NCBI GenBank assembly: GCA_934169725.1
Contig: CAKPOF010000002.1
Coordinates: 118,800 to 182,799 of the forward strand
DNA: 64,000 nucleotides
From: an uncultured Clostridia bacterium
GTDB taxonomy: Bacteria; Bacillota; Clostridia; TANB77; CAG-508
Direction: 5' to 3'
The notes under the pieces are model-generated. The model searched no databases and was not told the origin of the DNA. It saw only the letters and a list, made by a program, of their open reading frames with translations. Made by a program: the position numbers and the translations under genes. Every line of letters begins with the position of its first letter. Position 1 is the first letter of the stretch. This document shows positions 62,077 to 64,000 of this stretch, piece after piece.

Positions 62077-63864
62077 ATGAAAAAAGAAAAAGGAATAACT
62101 TTAATTATATTAATAATTGTAATAATAATTTTAATTATTTTAGCAGGAATAACAATAGGAGCTTTATCAGGAGATAATGGAATAGTAAAAAAGGTTGTGG
62201 AAAGCAAAGAAAAAAATGAAATAGCGAATGAAAAGGAAATAGTTGAAAAATCAGCTACAAATGCAATGGGAAATAATAAATACGGCAACATAGAAGAAAA
62301 TGAATTAAAAAAACAACTAGATATGGAAACTGGTGAAGGAAAAACAACGGTTATAAATGAAGAAAAAGAATATGAAATTATATTTAATGAAACAAATAGA
62401 TATTATACAATTGATAGTGATGGAAATATAAGTGAACCACAAGAAATTGTTAAAGATAATAATCCAGGAGATATAACTAAAGGGATAGATGGTGAAGATT
62501 TAGATGGTAGTGAAGAACATCCATATGAAATATGGTGCATAGAAGATTTAGTTGTGCTTTCTAATATAACCAATGGAACTGGTATACGATTTGAAAATGG
62601 TAATATTGTAGAAGTAAAATATCCTGATTCATTAAATAATAAATATATAAAATTGAAAAGAAACTTAAATTTTAAATCAAAGTTATCATATAGTAATAGT
62701 GATAGAATAGATTTTGGAGATATCAATAAAAATGAAGAAGATGGAAATGCATTAATAAATGAAATGACAACTGGAGAAGGATTTGCTCCAATTAAAAATT
62801 TTGGAGGAATGCTAGATGGGAATAATAAAAGAATTTCAAATTTGTATATTAACAGTAGTAGTGAATATAACACAATAGGATTAATTTCTTTTTCTAATAA
62901 TAAAATTATAATATGTGATTTAGAATTAACAGGTGATATATATGGAAAATGGGATGCAGGAGGTTTTATAGGAAATTGTGCTAATAAAGAATATTCAGAA
63001 ATTAGGAATTGTATTAATAAAGTTAATGTTAATGGAGGAAATCATGTTGGTGGATTTGTTGGAATATCATCAAATGGATTAAAAATGCAGAACGTTACTA
63101 ATTATGGGAAAATAAAAATTACAGATGGAAATTATGGAAATGCAGGATGTGGTGGAATAATTGGAACAGGAGTGAGAGAAATAAAAAATGCAGTAAATTA
63201 TGGTGAGGTTTACGGTAATAAACCATGTGCAGGAATTGTTGGAACACAAAGTTTGGATGGACAAATAGTAAATTGTTATAATAGAGGAAAAATAGATTCA
63301 AATGGTGATAATGCAGCTGGAATTTTATCTTATTTTAGAAGCAGTGCAGATACTAAAATAATAAATTGTTATAATATTGCTGATATAAATAGTAATAAAA
63401 CATCAGGTGGAATAGTAGCAACTGTAGGAGGAGTAGCATGGGATACAAAAGAAATTATATACATATATAATTCTTTTAATACAGGAAACATAATAGGTAA
63501 AGATTATGCATCTGGATTAGTAGGAATACAGTCATATATATGCTCACAAAATTACATTACCTTAAAAAATTGTTGGAACATTGGAAATATTGAAGCAAAC
63601 GTTTCAACTGGAATATTAGCTAAAAGATATACGGATTCAAGAACAGATACAAAATTAATTTTAGAAAATGTGTATTATACAAATAATATAGGGATATCTA
63701 ATGGTATTACATATGAAGGAAATGCTAATTTTAAAAATAAAAATGAGATATTAACATATGAATTTGTTCAAATATTAAATGGATATAAAGATGAGAATAA
63801 TGAATATCCATCCGAATGGAAGAAATGGAAACTAGGAGAAAATAATTATCCTACATTTGAATAA
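62077..63864 (+). CDS. Prepilin-like surface protein 3 with GLUG-type repeats
   Basis: 595 residues, GAAAGGA site. A very short leader MKKEK, then GITLIILIIVIIILIILAG, a prepilin-like helix, and GALSGDNGIVKK, a sequence that recurs in such clostridial proteins (compare GENGILSKA in gene 2). The C-terminal 370 residues hold repeated units such as GGFIGNCAN, GGFVGISSNG, GGIIGTGV, AGIVGTQSLDG and CYNRGKID, matching the GLUG-type beta-helix repeats of bacterial adhesins. Probably cell-surface displayed. Confidence 0.78.
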   Translation: MKKEKGITLIILIIVIIILIILAGITIGALSGDNGIVKKVVESKEKNEIANEKEIVEKSATNAMGNNKYGNIEENELKKQLDMETGEGKTTVINEEKEYEIIFNETNRYYTIDSDGNISEPQEIVKDNNPGDITKGIDGEDLDGSEEHPYEIWCIEDLVVLSNITNGTGIRFENGNIVEVKYPDSLNNKYIKLKRNLNFKSKLSYSNSDRIDFGDINKNEEDGNALINEMTTGEGFAPIKNFGGMLDGNNKRISNLYINSSSEYNTIGLISFSNNKIIICDLELTGDIYGKWDAGGFIGNCANKEYSEIRNCINKVNVNGGNHVGGFVGISSNGLKMQNVTNYGKIKITDGNYGNAGCGGIIGTGVREIKNAVNYGEVYGNKPCAGIVGTQSLDGQIVNCYNRGKIDSNGDNAAGILSYFRSSADTKIINCYNIADINSNKTSGGIVATVGGVAWDTKEIIYIYNSFNTGNIIGKDYASGLVGIQSYICSQNYITLKNCWNIGNIEANVSTGILAKRYTDSRTDTKLILENVYYTNNIGISNGITYEGNANFKNKNEILTYEFVQILNGYKDENNEYPSEWKKWKLGENNYPTFE

Positions 63865-63988
63865 ATAATTCTAATAGTATGCTGACTAAATTTAAGAACA
63901 AAAAAAGACCCAATATTAAAAAATATAGGTTTAAAATAGATATGTCACAAATACATTGAAAATAAAATATTGAAAAGAGAGCACAAAA

Positions 63989-64000
63989 ATGATATTGTTT
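63989..64000 (+). CDS. Possible start of the next gene (cut by window edge)
   Basis: ATG at 63989 after GAGAG at an acceptable distance; only four codons (MILF) are visible, so nothing can be said of the product. 63865-63988 shows no clear terminator or promoter. Confidence 0.25.

Noticed and set aside
62403..62873. Minus-strand frame of 156 codons
   Set aside because: Lies wholly opposite prepilin-like gene 3, hydrophobic composition typical of antisense AT-rich coding DNA, no start signals.
1..64000. tRNA or rRNA genes
   Set aside because: I looked for TTCGA-type T-loops with matching stems and for rRNA-like GC-rich blocks and found none that held up.

Overview
The window comes from a very AT-rich, spore-forming member of the Clostridia, probably an uncultured gut-type lineage. 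This rests on spo0A, a SpoIVFA/SpoIVFB-like protease pair, a SpoVD-like penicillin-binding protein inside the division/cell-wall cluster, a meso-diaminopimelate route through DapL and DapF, and the minD-minE-rodA and rpsF-ssb-rpsR gene orders. I see no rRNA, tRNA or CRISPR array.

Layout. 1-3361: end of a P-type ATPase and two glycosyltransferase-type genes. 3488-4560: rpsF-ssb-rpsR. 4720-8839: a PLP enzyme, a flavoprotein, a YigZ protein and spo0A. 8840-9642: decayed coding fragments. 9783-11752: an unknown membrane protein, an M23 peptidase and an M50 protease (SpoIVF-like). 12073-13482: first prepilin-like surface protein. 13736-17334: minD, a long-tailed minE, rodA and a tRNA-dihydrouridine synthase. 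17444-18473: a LolA-fold lipoprotein-like protein and MazF. 18743-21233: HD-GYP and tandem-HD proteins. 21354-24165: aspS, a TSCPD protein and a GT51 transglycosylase. 24723-25886: second prepilin-like protein. 26091-31940: dapF, dapL, an HD hydrolase, ruvA, rarA and half-size TauE/SafE transporters. 33912-42125: a 2737-residue cyclic beta-1,2-glucan-synthase-like enzyme. 42253-43501: an M15 peptidase and an XRE regulator. 43815-61503: the division/cell-wall cluster (mraZ, rsmH, ftsL, PBP, murE, mraY, ftsW, murG), a histidine kinase and signal peptidase I. 62077-63864: third prepilin-like protein.

The most striking structure is in the division cluster. The SpoVD-like PBP gene is cut in two by a 6.0-kb element (about 47884-53933) that carries a large serine recombinase, LemA, a DUF2207 protein and a small membrane protein. 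The two junctions share ACACCAAG-[G/C]-AGGTGG in the same codon phase, so precise excision would rebuild a 668-residue PBP with its C-terminal PASTA domain. This is the architecture of sporulation skin-type intervening elements, although the recombinase here has a one-base frameshift and may be decaying.

Three further themes cut across the window. First, an intergenic repeat family occurs in at least eleven full or partial copies. It has a GC-richer hairpin core and long AT-rich inverted arms of three types, and a copy stands in front of every one of the three prepilin-like genes. Second, four genes (dapL, the HD hydrolase at 28289, a small gene at 30960, murG) have a hairpin placed between the Shine-Dalgarno sequence and the start codon, so that folding would restore normal spacing. 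Third, the glucan-synthase gene has its Shine-Dalgarno buried in a perfect 14-bp hairpin followed by a U-run. All assignments are from reading sequence and motifs only; no database search was run.
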